NCBI RefSeq assembly: GCF_001865675.1
Contig: NZ_CP011319.1
Coordinates: 5,394,001-5,458,000, forward strand
Reading direction: 5' to 3'
DNA: 64,000 bases
Origin: Janthinobacterium sp. 1_2014MBL_MicDiv
Lineage (GTDB): Bacteria > Pseudomonadota > Gammaproteobacteria > Burkholderiales > Burkholderiaceae_D
Program-made: the position numbers and the translations under genes
Shown: positions 17,513 to 26,287 of the stretch, piece after piece
How the letters are laid out: every line of letters begins with the position of its first letter
Position numbering within the stretch: position 1 is the stretch's first letter
Notes under the pieces: generated by a model
What the model saw: only the letters and a program-made list of their open reading frames with translations
What the model was told of the DNA's origin: nothing
The model's database searches: none

Positions 17513-18072
17513 TACTCCGCCGTATACAAGAAGGTTTTTTTATTCGAAGCCAGGCGCCAGTCGCTGTTATTGAAGGCATTGACCTGTATCGGCTTGGGCA
17601 GGTAGTCGCGGTCCATGCCCATGCGCAGGGTCACGTTATACGTCTGCCCCACTTTCAGCGCGCCGCGCGGCGCCACCAGCCAGCGGCTGGGCCGGCGGAT
17701 CAGGAACAGCGCATCGTCCAGGGTGGCAAAGCTTTGCTGCAAGCCGCCGCCCGACACATGGTACTGGCGCGTCAGCACGTTGTACGACAGCCGGCTGGTC
17801 TGGCGCGCAACGATGGCCTTTTCATCGAACCAGTACCAGCGGGGCCGCGTCAGTTCGATTTCCGTCGTGAAAAACAGCGGCACACCGTGCTGCACGGCGT
17901 CATCGAGGTCGTGATTGAGTTCAAAGGAATAGGTGGCGGCCAGCTTGTAGCCTTCTTCGCTCGACTCGATGTAGGCACGCGTGATCTCGACCATATCGGC
18001 GGCCTGCGCGCGCGGCATGGTACACGCCAGCATCAGCAGCAGGGCCAGGAGTCGGAAGAGTCGTGTTGTCAC
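17512..18072 (-). CDS. DUF4390 secreted protein
   Basis: From the GTG at 18072 the product is 186 residues and begins with a good signal peptide (VTTRLFRLLALLLMLACTMPRAQA, start read as Met), followed by a beta-rich domain with RPRWYWFDEKAI, typical of DUF4390. The family has no known function but is almost always found between rsmB and the ntrY-like kinase in Betaproteobacteria, as here. The frame is open to an ATG at 18159, which would overlap rsmB and place 29 extra residues before the signal peptide, so I prefer the GTG; there is no clear ribosome binding site for either. Confidence 0.8.
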   Translation of the reverse strand: MTTRLFRLLALLLMLACTMPRAQAADMVEITRAYIESSEEGYKLAATYSFELNHDLDDAVQHGVPLFFTTEIELTRPRWYWFDEKAIVARQTSRLSYNVLTRQYHVSGGGLQQSFATLDDALFLIRRPSRWLVAPRGALKVGQTYNVTLRMGMDRDYLPKPIQVNAFNNSDWRLASNKKTFLYTAE

Positions 18073-18115
18073 AAGTGTGCCGGTGTAGTCCGTAGGAAAA
18101 GATTCGACGTATCGC

Positions 18116-19543
18116 TCAAGCCGCATTTTTTTGGAACAGCGCATAGAACAAACCGTCATGGTCCTGCTCCGCGCTGCCAGTCGGCAACAGCTGACCAGGA
18201 GCTGTCAACCGGGTCGCATTATTACGCACCGCAAATGCCGCCGCCTGTGCCTCGGACTCTTGCGGCCACAGTGAACAAGTCACGAACAGCAATTTACCAT
18301 CGGGGCGCAGCATCTGCCACAGGTTGTCCAGAATTTTGGACGAAAGTGTTGCAAGTTGGAACGCATCGCCCTTGCGGCGCAACCAGCGGATGTCCGGATG
18401 GCGGCGCACGATGCCCGAGGCCGTGCACGGCACGTCGGCCAGGATGCGGTCGTACTGCTGGCCATCCCACCACGCGCTCGATTGCGCATCCTGCGCCTTC
18501 AAGGTCGCGTCCAGGCCCAGGCGCTCGAGGTTTTCCGCGATGCGCGGCAGGCGTTTGGCATCGGCATCGATAGCCGTGACGTGCACATCGGCCAACTCGA
18601 GGATGTGGCAAGTCTTGCCGCCAGGCGCCGCGCAGGCGTCCAGCACGCGCATGCCGTCCTGCAAGTCCAGCAGCGGCGCGGCCAATTGCGCGCCGGCATC
18701 CTGAACGGAAACGACACCCTGTTCGAAGCCGGGAATCAGGGCCACGCCGATCGGCTTGTCCAGGCGCACGGCAAACGGCCCCACCTGGCGCGCGGCGATG
18801 CCAGCGTCCGCCAGCACGGCCAGGTACGCTTCCACCGTGCTCTTGCGGCGATTCACGCGCAAGGTCAGTGGCGGTACGGCATTGCCCGCCGTCAAAATGG
18901 CTTGCCAGTCGCGGGGATAGGCCAGGCGCAGCGAATCGATCCACCACTGCGGATAATTCCATTGCGCCAAGGGTTGCTGCAGGGCCGCTTCCAGCAAGGA
19001 CTTGCGCTCGCGCAAGAAACGGCGCAAGACGGCGTTCACCATGCCCTTGGCATGCGCCAGGTCAGGGTGCGACGTGGCCACCGTGACAGCCTGGTCCACA
19101 ACGGTAAACTCTTCGTACGGCTGCTCGCCCGGCTCGGCGGACATCAGGGACAGCGCGCAGCACAGCAGCGCGGCCAGCATCGGCGGCTCGGGCGCCTTCG
19201 ACGTCATCAGGCCGACCAGGGTTTCGCTACGGCCCAGCTGGCGCATGGTACGGTAGGAAATATCCTGGATGGCGCCGCGCGCTTGCGGGCTGGCGTTCGA
19301 TTGCGCAAACACCTTGGCCAGCGCCTGCGGCAGGGCCGTGCCCGTGCGCACTTGCGCCACGGCATTGGCAGCGCCCAGCAGGCAAAACGCCAGCGAGTCG
19401 GCGCGCAAATCGGGTTGGAAGCCAGGCTGCAAGACCGGTTTCAAGTCGGGATGGTAGCTGGGACGCAATTTCGGCGCGGCAGGTGCGGCAAACTGGCCTG
19501 GCGCCGGCTTGGTTTTCAATTTCAGCGTGGGGCGCTTGTTCAT
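18116..19543 (-). CDS. rsmB: 16S rRNA (cytosine-967-C5)-methyltransferase
   Basis: The 475-residue enzyme has an N-terminal NusB-like RNA-binding domain (about 50-190) and a C-terminal SAM-dependent methyltransferase domain with DACAAPGGKTCHILEL. Both family cysteines are present: Cys373 in DVPCTASG (motif IV) and Cys423 in FVTCSLWPQE (motif VI, the nucleophile by analogy with E. coli). A basic, Pro-rich N-terminal extension of about 45 residues precedes the NusB part. It is the first gene of a minus-strand series rsmB-DUF4390-ntrY-ntrX. In many relatives rsmB is near fmt, which here lies 14.5 kb away in opposite orientation. Confidence 0.95.
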   Translation of the reverse strand: MNKRPTLKLKTKPAPGQFAAPAAPKLRPSYHPDLKPVLQPGFQPDLRADSLAFCLLGAANAVAQVRTGTALPQALAKVFAQSNASPQARGAIQDISYRTMRQLGRSETLVGLMTSKAPEPPMLAALLCCALSLMSAEPGEQPYEEFTVVDQAVTVATSHPDLAHAKGMVNAVLRRFLRERKSLLEAALQQPLAQWNYPQWWIDSLRLAYPRDWQAILTAGNAVPPLTLRVNRRKSTVEAYLAVLADAGIAARQVGPFAVRLDKPIGVALIPGFEQGVVSVQDAGAQLAAPLLDLQDGMRVLDACAAPGGKTCHILELADVHVTAIDADAKRLPRIAENLERLGLDATLKAQDAQSSAWWDGQQYDRILADVPCTASGIVRRHPDIRWLRRKGDAFQLATLSSKILDNLWQMLRPDGKLLFVTCSLWPQESEAQAAAFAVRNNATRLTAPGQLLPTGSAEQDHDGLFYALFQKNAA

Positions 19544-19920
19544 AAATTATCCGGTGTGGCTGCGCGCGGCTGGCGGCATGGGGCAGATTCGCGGCCGCGC
19601 GTCATCAATAAAGGGTCGATTGTAGCGTTTGTGGCGGCCTCTGGACCAAGCGATTGCAGTGATACGGGTAAATTGCGGCAAAAAACTGCATATATACAAG
19701 CGGAATGCGCCATGCTGATGTTTTCGTGCACCAGCACGGGCGTGCCTTCCTGATAATATCGTGAAATGCCCCCGCATGGGTGCGCCGCTGGCAAGCGTAT
19801 TGTTCCCGGCGGCAAACCAGTATAATTAACGCAGTCTGGGCGGCTGTCACCACTTGCCGTCCGTTTTGCTTTTTGATTCATTCTATTCATTCTTAACGCG
19901 GTTCCACCGCCATCCTGCTC
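19544..19920. promoter_or_regulatory. rsmB-argS divergent intergenic region with argS promoter
   Basis: The 377 bp gap contains TATAAT at 19821-19826 reading towards argS, with TTGTTC at 19800-19805 about 15 bp upstream as a possible -35. No other element or small gene is supported. The short open frames on the minus strand here look like chance. Confidence 0.5.
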
Positions 19921-21630
19921 ATGCTCGCCCAACAGAAACAAGAAATCATCGCCCTGTTCCAGGCCGCCCTCGCTCCCGTCCTGGCCGGCACTTCGCTGAC
20001 GCCATCCGTGGTGCTCGAGCGACCACGCGATGCATCGCATGGCGACGTCGCCTGCAATATCGCCATGCAACTGGCCAAGCAGCTGAAACAGAATCCGCGC
20101 GAACTGGCGCAAACCATCGTCACCGCCGTGCTGGCCAATCCGGCCGGCAAGGGCCTGGTCGAAGCGGTGGAAATCGCCGGCCCCGGCTTCATCAACGTGC
20201 GTGTGTCCGCCGCCGCGAAACAGGCCGTGGTGAAAACCATCCTCGGCGAAGGCGCCGATTACGGGCGCAGCACGGCAGGCGCCGGCAAGCAGGTCATCCT
20301 GGAATTCGTCTCGGCCAATCCGACCGGCCCGCTGCACGTGGGCCATGGCCGCCAGGCGGCCCTGGGCGACGCCCTGTCCTCGCTGTTCGACGCGCAAGGT
20401 TTCAAGGTCACGCGCGAGTTCTACTATAACGACGCGGGCGTGCAGATCCAGACCCTGGCCAATTCCGTGCAGGCGCGCGCGCGCGGCTTCAAGCCCGGCG
20501 ATGCCGAATGGCCCGAGTCGGCCTATAACGGCGACTACATCGCCGATATCGCCAACGATTTCAAGGCCGGCAAGACTGTCTCGGCCAGCGATGGCCAGCC
20601 TGCCACGGCCAACGGCAACGTGGACGACATCGATTCGATCCGCCCGTTTGCCGTCACCTACCTGCGCAACGAGCAGGACATCGACTTGCAGGCGTTTGGC
20701 GTGAAGTTCGACAATTACTACCTCGAGTCGTCGCTGTACGCCGACGGCAAGGTCAACAGCGCCGTGGAAACGCTGATCAAGGCGGGCCACACCTATGAGC
20801 AGGATGGCGCGCTGTGGCTGCGCACCACCGACTTCGGCGACGACAAGGACCGCGTCATGCGCAAGACGGACGGCACCTACACGTATTTCGTGCCGGACGT
20901 GGCGTATCACCTGGTGAAATGGCAGCGCGGCTTCGTACAGGCGATCAACATCCAGGGCAGCGACCACCACGGCACCATCGCGCGCGTGCGCGCCGGCCTG
21001 CAGGCGGTCGACATGGGCATCCCGCAAGGCTACCCCGACTACGTGCTGCACAAGATGGTCACCGTCATGAAGGACGGCGAAGAAGTGAAGATCTCGAAGC
21101 GCGCTGGCTCCTACGTCACCGTGCGCGACCTGATCGAATGGTCGGGCGGCGGCGACATCGCCAAGGGCCGCGACGCCGTGCGCTTCTTCCTGATCTCGCG
21201 CAAGGCCGACACGGAATTCGTCTTCGACGTCGACGTGGCGCTGAAAACGACCGATGAAAACCCGGTCTATTACGTGCAGTACGCGCACGCGCGCATCTGC
21301 CGCATCCTGGAAAACTGGGGCGGCGATGAAAGCACGATCGCCGGTGTTGACTTGTCGCCACTGACGGCGCCGACCGAGGCGACCCTGCTGGCGACCCTGG
21401 CCGCCTATCCGGAAACGCTGGCGCGCGCGCAAGCCGAACTGGGCCCGCACCAGGTGGCCTTCTACCTGCGCGACCTGGCGGCCAACCTGCACAGCTTCTA
21501 CTTTGCCGAAAAAGTGCTGGTCGAGGACGACGCCGTCAAGCTGGCCCGTCTGGCGCTGGTCATCGCCGCGCGCCAGGTGCTGCGCAATGGCCTGGCACTG
21601 ATTGGCGTATCCGCGCCAAATAAAATGTAA
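19921..21630 (+). CDS. argS: Arginine--tRNA ligase
   Basis: The 569-residue class I synthetase charges tRNA-Arg. It has the N-terminal Add1 domain, the HIGH-like signature as HVGHGR (around residue 139, in NPTGPLHVGHGRQA), the KMSKS-equivalent as KISKRAGS (around 390), and a C-terminal DALR anticodon-binding domain with YYVQYAHARICRIL. Length is normal. A plausible promoter lies about 95 bp upstream. It leads a plus-strand series followed 20 bp later by a SPOR protein and dsbA, an arrangement common in Burkholderiales. Confidence 0.97.
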   Translation: MLAQQKQEIIALFQAALAPVLAGTSLTPSVVLERPRDASHGDVACNIAMQLAKQLKQNPRELAQTIVTAVLANPAGKGLVEAVEIAGPGFINVRVSAAAKQAVVKTILGEGADYGRSTAGAGKQVILEFVSANPTGPLHVGHGRQAALGDALSSLFDAQGFKVTREFYYNDAGVQIQTLANSVQARARGFKPGDAEWPESAYNGDYIADIANDFKAGKTVSASDGQPATANGNVDDIDSIRPFAVTYLRNEQDIDLQAFGVKFDNYYLESSLYADGKVNSAVETLIKAGHTYEQDGALWLRTTDFGDDKDRVMRKTDGTYTYFVPDVAYHLVKWQRGFVQAINIQGSDHHGTIARVRAGLQAVDMGIPQGYPDYVLHKMVTVMKDGEEVKISKRAGSYVTVRDLIEWSGGGDIAKGRDAVRFFLISRKADTEFVFDVDVALKTTDENPVYYVQYAHARICRILENWGGDESTIAGVDLSPLTAPTEATLLATLAAYPETLARAQAELGPHQVAFYLRDLAANLHSFYFAEKVLVEDDAVKLARLALVIAARQVLRNGLALIGVSAPNKM

Positions 21631-21650
21631 TCGCGAAGGTCAAACCGCAA

Positions 21651-22361
21651 ATGAGTCACGCTTCCCGCTTTTCTTCCGCCCGGCGCCAGCAGGGCAATAC
21701 CCTGGTCGGCATCATCATCGGCCTGGTCATCGGCCTGGGCATCGCCGTGGTGGTCGCCCTGGTGATCACCAAGGGGACCTCGCCATTCACCGACAAGTCG
21801 GGCAAGGCCGGCAAATCGGCCGAGCCGACGGCCGGCCAGATCGCCGACCCGAACAAGCCGATGTACGGCAACAAGGAAGCGGCCAAGGAAGCGGCGCGCG
21901 ATTTTTCCAAGGAACCGCGCGAAATCAGCACGCCAACGCAGCCTGCCGCGCCGGCTCCCGCACCGGCGCCAGCGCAGCAGCCAAAGGCGCCGCCGCCTGA
22001 CGCGCTGCAGGAACTGATCGGCACCCTGAAGGACAAGCCGGCGCCGAAAGCGCCAGCTGCCGCTCCTGCGCCGCAAGCCAAGGCCGACGTGAAAGCCGAG
22101 GCCAAGGCCGATGCGGCAGGCGACAAATGGATTTATTATCTGCAGGCCGGCGCCTTCCATGACATGGCGGACGCCGAAAGCACGCGCGGCAAACTGGCGC
22201 TGCTCGGTTTCGAGGCGGCCATCAGCGACCGCAGCACCGACGCCGGCGTGCTGCACCGCGTGCGCATCGGGCCATTCAACCAGCTTGAAGCCATGAACCG
22301 CGCACGCACCAAACTGTCCGAAAACGGCATCGATGTCGCCGTCGTCCGCAACCAAAAATAA
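21651..22361 (+). CDS. SPOR domain protein, FtsN-like
   Basis: The 236-residue protein has a short cytoplasmic N-terminus, one transmembrane helix (about 18-40, GNTLVGIIIGLVIGLGIAVV), a long Ala/Pro/Lys-rich periplasmic linker, and a C-terminal SPOR domain (about 158-236, WIYYLQAGAFHDMADAESTR) that in this family binds denuded peptidoglycan at the septum. The topology is that of FtsN, but the linker is not alignable by eye, so I leave the symbol empty. It sits between argS and dsbA, 9 bp before the latter, so the two are likely co-transcribed. Confidence 0.85.
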   Translation: MSHASRFSSARRQQGNTLVGIIIGLVIGLGIAVVVALVITKGTSPFTDKSGKAGKSAEPTAGQIADPNKPMYGNKEAAKEAARDFSKEPREISTPTQPAAPAPAPAPAQQPKAPPPDALQELIGTLKDKPAPKAPAAAPAPQAKADVKAEAKADAAGDKWIYYLQAGAFHDMADAESTRGKLALLGFEAAISDRSTDAGVLHRVRIGPFNQLEAMNRARTKLSENGIDVAVVRNQK

Positions 22362-22370
22362 GGAACCAGC

Positions 22371-23042
22371 ATGCGTTTTCTGAAAAAATTCCTGTTCGCC
22401 GCCGCCCTGTGCACCGCCGCCGTGGGCGCATCCGCCTCGCCGGCCGATCCGAAGAATGGCGTCGAGTATGAAACCCTGCCGACGCCGCAGACGACGGACG
22501 CGGGCAAGAAGATCGAAGTGACGGAGTTTTTCGCGTATTACTGCCCGCATTGCAATGTGCTCGAACCGCAACTGGCCGCCTGGGTCAAGAAACAGGGCGA
22601 CAACATCGTCTTCAAGCGCGTGCACGTCTCGCGCGATGACAGCGTGGCGCCGCAACAGCGCCTGTTCTTCACCCTGCAAGCCATGGGCCTGCTCGACAAG
22701 CTGCATGTCAAGGTGTTCCAGGCCATGCACGTGGAGCGCAACCGCCTCAACACCGACGAAGCCGTGTTCGACTTCGTCGCCAAGCAGGGCGTGGATCGCC
22801 AGAAGTTCATCGACACCTACCGCTCGATGGGTATCTCGGCCCGCGTGCGCCATGCGGACGCCATGATGCAGGCGTATAACGTGACGTTCTGGCCCATGAT
22901 CGCCATCGATGGCCGCTACATCACCTCGCCGTCGCAAGCGGATCAAGGCAGCAAGTCGGCCAGGACCGAAGAGCAGCTGAACGCCCAGGCGTTGACCGTG
23001 ATGGACGTGCTGGTCGCGAAAGCCAAAACGGAAAAGAAATAA
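22371..23042 (+). CDS. dsbA: Thiol:disulfide interchange protein DsbA
   Basis: The 223-residue periplasmic oxidase introduces disulfides into secreted proteins. It begins with a cleavable signal (MRFLKKFLFAAALCTAAVGASA) and has the active site CPHC at 58-61 within EFFAYYCPHCNVLEPQL. The cis-proline loop reads VTFWPMIAIDGRY, so Trp rather than Thr or Val precedes the cis-proline, a position that tunes redox potential in this family. AGGAACC precedes the ATG. DsbB is not in the window. Confidence 0.92.
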   Translation: MRFLKKFLFAAALCTAAVGASASPADPKNGVEYETLPTPQTTDAGKKIEVTEFFAYYCPHCNVLEPQLAAWVKKQGDNIVFKRVHVSRDDSVAPQQRLFFTLQAMGLLDKLHVKVFQAMHVERNRLNTDEAVFDFVAKQGVDRQKFIDTYRSMGISARVRHADAMMQAYNVTFWPMIAIDGRYITSPSQADQGSKSARTEEQLNAQALTVMDVLVAKAKTEKK

Positions 23043-23079
23043 GCATGGACACCTGCCTGGCGCGCCCGGACACCGCCGC

Positions 23080-23886
23080 GTGCATCGCCTGATGCACGGC
23101 GCGCCTTACAGCGTGTTCATCACGGGCGCGTCGAGCGGGCTGGGCGCCGCCCTGGCGCTGCAGTACGCGCGCCAGGGCGCCACGCTGGGCCTGCTGGCCC
23201 GCCGCGGCGACACCCTGCAGCAACTGATCGCCTCCCTGCCCCACCCTGAACGCCACCGCGCGTATGCCGTCGACGTGTGCGACCACGCCGCCCTGAAAAG
23301 CGCGGCCGCCGACTTCATCGGCTACGCCGGGCGCATCGACGCCGTCATCGCCAGTGCCGGCGTGTCGTTTGGCACCCTGACCGAACACGCGGAAGACCTC
23401 GACGCCTTCGCGCGCCTCATCGCCATCAACGTCACGGCCACCGTCGCCACCTTCGCGCCCTTCATCGCCGCCATGAAAAGCCAGGGCAGCGGGCGCCTGG
23501 TCGGCATCGGCAGCGTGGCCGGCATCCGCGGCCTGCCTGGCGCGGAAGCGTACAGCGCCTCGAAGGCGGCCGTCATCAGCTACTGCGAATCGCTGCGCCT
23601 GGAATTGAAACCTGCGGGCATCAAGGTCGTCACCATCACGCCCGGCTACATCGACACGCCGATGACGCGCCACAACGCCTACCGCATGCCCTTCCTGATG
23701 CCGGCCGGGCGATTCGCCGCACGCGCCGCGCGCGCCATCGCCGACGGCGACAGCTACCGCGTGATCCCGTGGCAGATGGGCGTGGTGGCCAAGCTGCTGC
23801 GCGCGCTGCCCAATGCCGTGTATGACCTGGCCTTCGCGAATGCGCCGCACAAGGCGCGCAGCAAGCCATCCGGCGACAGCCTGTAA
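23080..23886 (+). CDS. Short-chain dehydrogenase/reductase
   Basis: The 268-residue product is a classical SDR: TGASSGLG at the nucleotide-binding turn, an ASAGVS-type motif (VIASAGVSFGTL), and catalytic Tyr and Lys in YSASKAA, followed by the usual PGYIDTPM. It probably uses NADP(H). The substrate cannot be read from the sequence. The start is uncertain: a GTG at 23080 and an ATG at 23092 are both possible, neither with a ribosome binding site. It lies in the plus-strand series between dsbA and birA and is separated from birA by 15 bp. Confidence 0.85.
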   Translation: MHRLMHGAPYSVFITGASSGLGAALALQYARQGATLGLLARRGDTLQQLIASLPHPERHRAYAVDVCDHAALKSAAADFIGYAGRIDAVIASAGVSFGTLTEHAEDLDAFARLIAINVTATVATFAPFIAAMKSQGSGRLVGIGSVAGIRGLPGAEAYSASKAAVISYCESLRLELKPAGIKVVTITPGYIDTPMTRHNAYRMPFLMPAGRFAARAARAIADGDSYRVIPWQMGVVAKLLRALPNAVYDLAFANAPHKARSKPSGDSL

Positions 23887-23901
23887 CACCCAGATACCCC
23901 C

Positions 23902-24702
23902 ATGACGAAGCATACAGACCTGAACAGCGCGGCCATTGCCGCCCATTGCGCCACCGGCGCCGCCCACGTGGCCATCGAAGTGGTCGATGAAACCGGCTCC
24001 ACCAATGCCGACCTGCTGGCGCGCTGCGCCACCCTGGCCGGCCCCACGCTGCGCATCGCCGGCCAGCAGACGGCGGGCCGCGGCCGCGCCGGACGGCCGT
24101 GGGTGTCGCAGCCGGACGCCAGCCTGATGTTCTCGCTGGCCTGGCGCTTCAAGGGCCCGCTGCACCAGCTGGTGGGCTTGCCGCTGGCCGTCGGCGTGGC
24201 GCTGGCCGAGACCATGTCGTCGCTGGGCGTGCCGGTGCAATTGAAGTGGCCGAACGACCTGCTCAAGGATGGCCATAAACTGGCCGGCATCCTCGTCGAG
24301 ACGCAGCAGGCGCAAGGCAACGATGGCGGCGTGTGGGCCGTGATCGGCTGCGGCATCAACCTGCTGATGCCCGATGCGCTGGAACAGCAGATCGGGCGCA
24401 GCGTCTCGGCCGTGCCCTGGCTGGCGCAAATGGAACGCAACACCCTGGTGGCGGCCCTGCTCAGCCGCCTGGCCGGCGTGCTGGCCGAATTCGACGATAC
24501 CGGTTTTGCGCCGTTTACGGAACGCTGGAACGCGCTGCACGCCTGGCAAGGCCAGCACGTGAAAATCCTCGACAATGGCCAGCTGCTGCAGCAAGGCGTG
24601 GCGGCCGGCGTGGACCACCTGGGCCGCCTGCTGCTGCGCACCGATGGCGGCCTGCAGGAAGTCATGTCCGGCGACGTCTCGCTGCGCCTGACCCAGGAGT
24701 AA
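23902..24702 (+). CDS. birA: Biotin--[acetyl-CoA-carboxylase] ligase, no DNA-binding domain
   Basis: The 266-residue enzyme activates biotin to biotinyl-AMP and attaches it to the biotin carrier protein. The catalytic motifs are GSTN (32-35), GRGRAGRPW (59-67) and KWPNDLL with KLAGILVE; a small C-terminal SH3-like domain follows. The N-terminal winged helix of the E. coli BirA repressor is missing, so this is a group I ligase that cannot repress transcription by itself. It ends 4 bp before coaX, a frequent pairing. Confidence 0.95.
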   Translation: MTKHTDLNSAAIAAHCATGAAHVAIEVVDETGSTNADLLARCATLAGPTLRIAGQQTAGRGRAGRPWVSQPDASLMFSLAWRFKGPLHQLVGLPLAVGVALAETMSSLGVPVQLKWPNDLLKDGHKLAGILVETQQAQGNDGGVWAVIGCGINLLMPDALEQQIGRSVSAVPWLAQMERNTLVAALLSRLAGVLAEFDDTGFAPFTERWNALHAWQGQHVKILDNGQLLQQGVAAGVDHLGRLLLRTDGGLQEVMSGDVSLRLTQE

Positions 24703-24706
24703 GCAC

Positions 24707-25480
24707 ATGCTACTGCTCATCGACGCCGGCAATACGCGCATCAAATGGGCGTTGTCCGCCCCCGCCAGCACGGCGGGAGCCTGGCTGGCCAGCGGCGCCG
24801 TGGCGCATGCGCAGCTCGACACCCTGGCCGCCGCCTGGGCCAGCCTGGACATTTCTGGCGTGCTGCTGTCGAACGTGGCGGGGACGGCCATCGGCGCGCG
24901 CCTGCGGGCGCAGCTGCCGGCCTTGCCGCCGCCGGCGATCGCCACCTTTGCCTCGCTGCCACGACTGGCCGGACTGAGGAACGACTACCGCGACCCGGCG
25001 CAGCTGGGCTGCGACCGCTTTGCCGCCGCCATCGGCGCGCATGCGCTGGCGCCGGGCCAGGCCGTCATCGTCGCCAATTGTGGCACCGCCACCACCATCG
25101 ACGCCATCACGGCCGACGGTGTCTTCCTGGGCGGGATGATCCTGCCCGGGCTGGGACTGATGGCCAGTTCGCTGGCGCGCAACACGGCGCAACTGCCGCA
25201 GATCGCCGGCGACAGCCCCCTGCCGGCCGGTTTCGCCGACAATACGGATGACGCCATCCTCTCCGGCTGCCTGGCGGCGCAGGCGGGCGCCATCGAACGG
25301 GCCGTGCGCATGCATGGCGCCAGCGCCTGCCTGCTGTCGGGCGGCGCCGCATCCCGCATCGCGCCCGCCCTGACGCTACCGGTGCCGCTGCAACTGGTGG
25401 ACAATATCGTCATGATCGGCCTGCAGGCGGCCGCGCGCAGCGGCGAAGAAGCAGGACAACAAGGAACACACGCATGCTGA
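24707..25480 (+). CDS. coaX: Type III pantothenate kinase
   Basis: The 257-residue enzyme phosphorylates pantothenate in the first step of coenzyme A synthesis. It shows the ASKHA-fold motifs of CoaX: LLIDAGNTRIKW at the N-terminus with Asp6, a GCDRFAAAIGA segment, NCGTATTIDAI and GGMILPGL. The family is insensitive to CoA feedback and uses ATP poorly in other species. It starts 4 bp after birA, and its last seven bases overlap the next gene. Confidence 0.95.
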   Translation: MLLLIDAGNTRIKWALSAPASTAGAWLASGAVAHAQLDTLAAAWASLDISGVLLSNVAGTAIGARLRAQLPALPPPAIATFASLPRLAGLRNDYRDPAQLGCDRFAAAIGAHALAPGQAVIVANCGTATTIDAITADGVFLGGMILPGLGLMASSLARNTAQLPQIAGDSPLPAGFADNTDDAILSGCLAAQAGAIERAVRMHGASACLLSGGAASRIAPALTLPVPLQLVDNIVMIGLQAAARSGEEAGQQGTHAC

Positions 25481-26172
25481 AATTCGTCTTCTGGCTGCTG
25501 GCCGGCGTCAACCTGCTGGTGTTTGCCATCGGCCAGGGTTACCTGGGCAGCTTTCGCAGCGAGACGCGCGAACCGGCGCGCCTGAAGAACCAGTTGCAGG
25601 CCGGCAAGCTCACCTTGCTGACGCCGGAACAGGCAACCGCTCCCGCCGCGCCGCCGGCCGCCGAACAGGCCGCCGCGGCGACGCCCGCCGTGCCGGCGCC
25701 ACCGCTATCGTACGCATGCACGGAAGTGGGCAATTTCCTGCTGGCCGATGGCCGCCGTTTCGAAGCGCAAGTGGCCGCGCTGGACCTGGGCGACCGCCAG
25801 TCGCGCCGCAACGTGGCCGGCCAGGATATCTCGAGTTATATGGTGTACATCCCGCCGCAGGGCAGCAAGGAAGGCGCCGAGCGCAAGGCCGGTGAATTGA
25901 AGCAGCTGGGCGTGACGAATTATTTCATCATGGGTGACGGCAGCCCGATGCGCTGGGGCATTTCGCTGGGCGTGTTCAAGTCGGAAGGCAGCGCGCAGAA
26001 CCAGCTGGCATCGCTCAACAAACAGGGCGTGCACAGCGCCCGCGTCGCGCCCCGCTACAGCGCCAGCAAGCAGCTGGCCTATCAGTTCCGCGACCTCGAC
26101 GCGGCCACGCGCGCGCGCCTGGAAAAAATCAAGGCGCAGTTCCCGGACCAGGATCTGCGCAGCTGCAAGTAA
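25474..26172 (+). CDS. Membrane-anchored SPOR-like protein
   Basis: The 232-residue protein has one N-terminal transmembrane segment (MLKFVFWLLAGVNLLVFAIG), an Ala/Pro-rich linker (about 52-75), a cysteine-containing segment (YACTEVGNF) and a C-terminal region (about 120-200) with the SPOR-like pattern SYMVYIPPQGSKEGAERKA and GISLGVFKSEGSA. I infer a periplasmic, peptidoglycan-related role. It overlaps coaX by seven bases, so expression is coupled to cofactor genes. It is followed, convergently, by rlpA, itself a SPOR protein. Confidence 0.7.
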   Translation: MLKFVFWLLAGVNLLVFAIGQGYLGSFRSETREPARLKNQLQAGKLTLLTPEQATAPAAPPAAEQAAAATPAVPAPPLSYACTEVGNFLLADGRRFEAQVAALDLGDRQSRRNVAGQDISSYMVYIPPQGSKEGAERKAGELKQLGVTNYFIMGDGSPMRWGISLGVFKSEGSAQNQLASLNKQGVHSARVAPRYSASKQLAYQFRDLDAATRARLEKIKAQFPDQDLRSCK

Positions 26173-26287
26173 GCCGCAACCTGGCGCGCCTGACACAATG
26201 CTCAGGCCCAGGCGCTGCGCCGCAGGCGGTACGCATGGATAGCCAGGCGCGGCAACAACACACGAACTTTTTTCACACGCTTTACGT

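Noticed and set aside
15323..17605. A 760-codon frame opposite the NtrY-like kinase gene
   Set aside because: The kinase on the other strand has complete domains; the antisense translation has none and no ribosome binding site.
22921..24945. A 674-codon minus-strand frame opposite the SDR and birA genes
   Set aside because: Both plus-strand genes show intact catalytic motifs. The antisense frame crosses several genes and lacks any motif.
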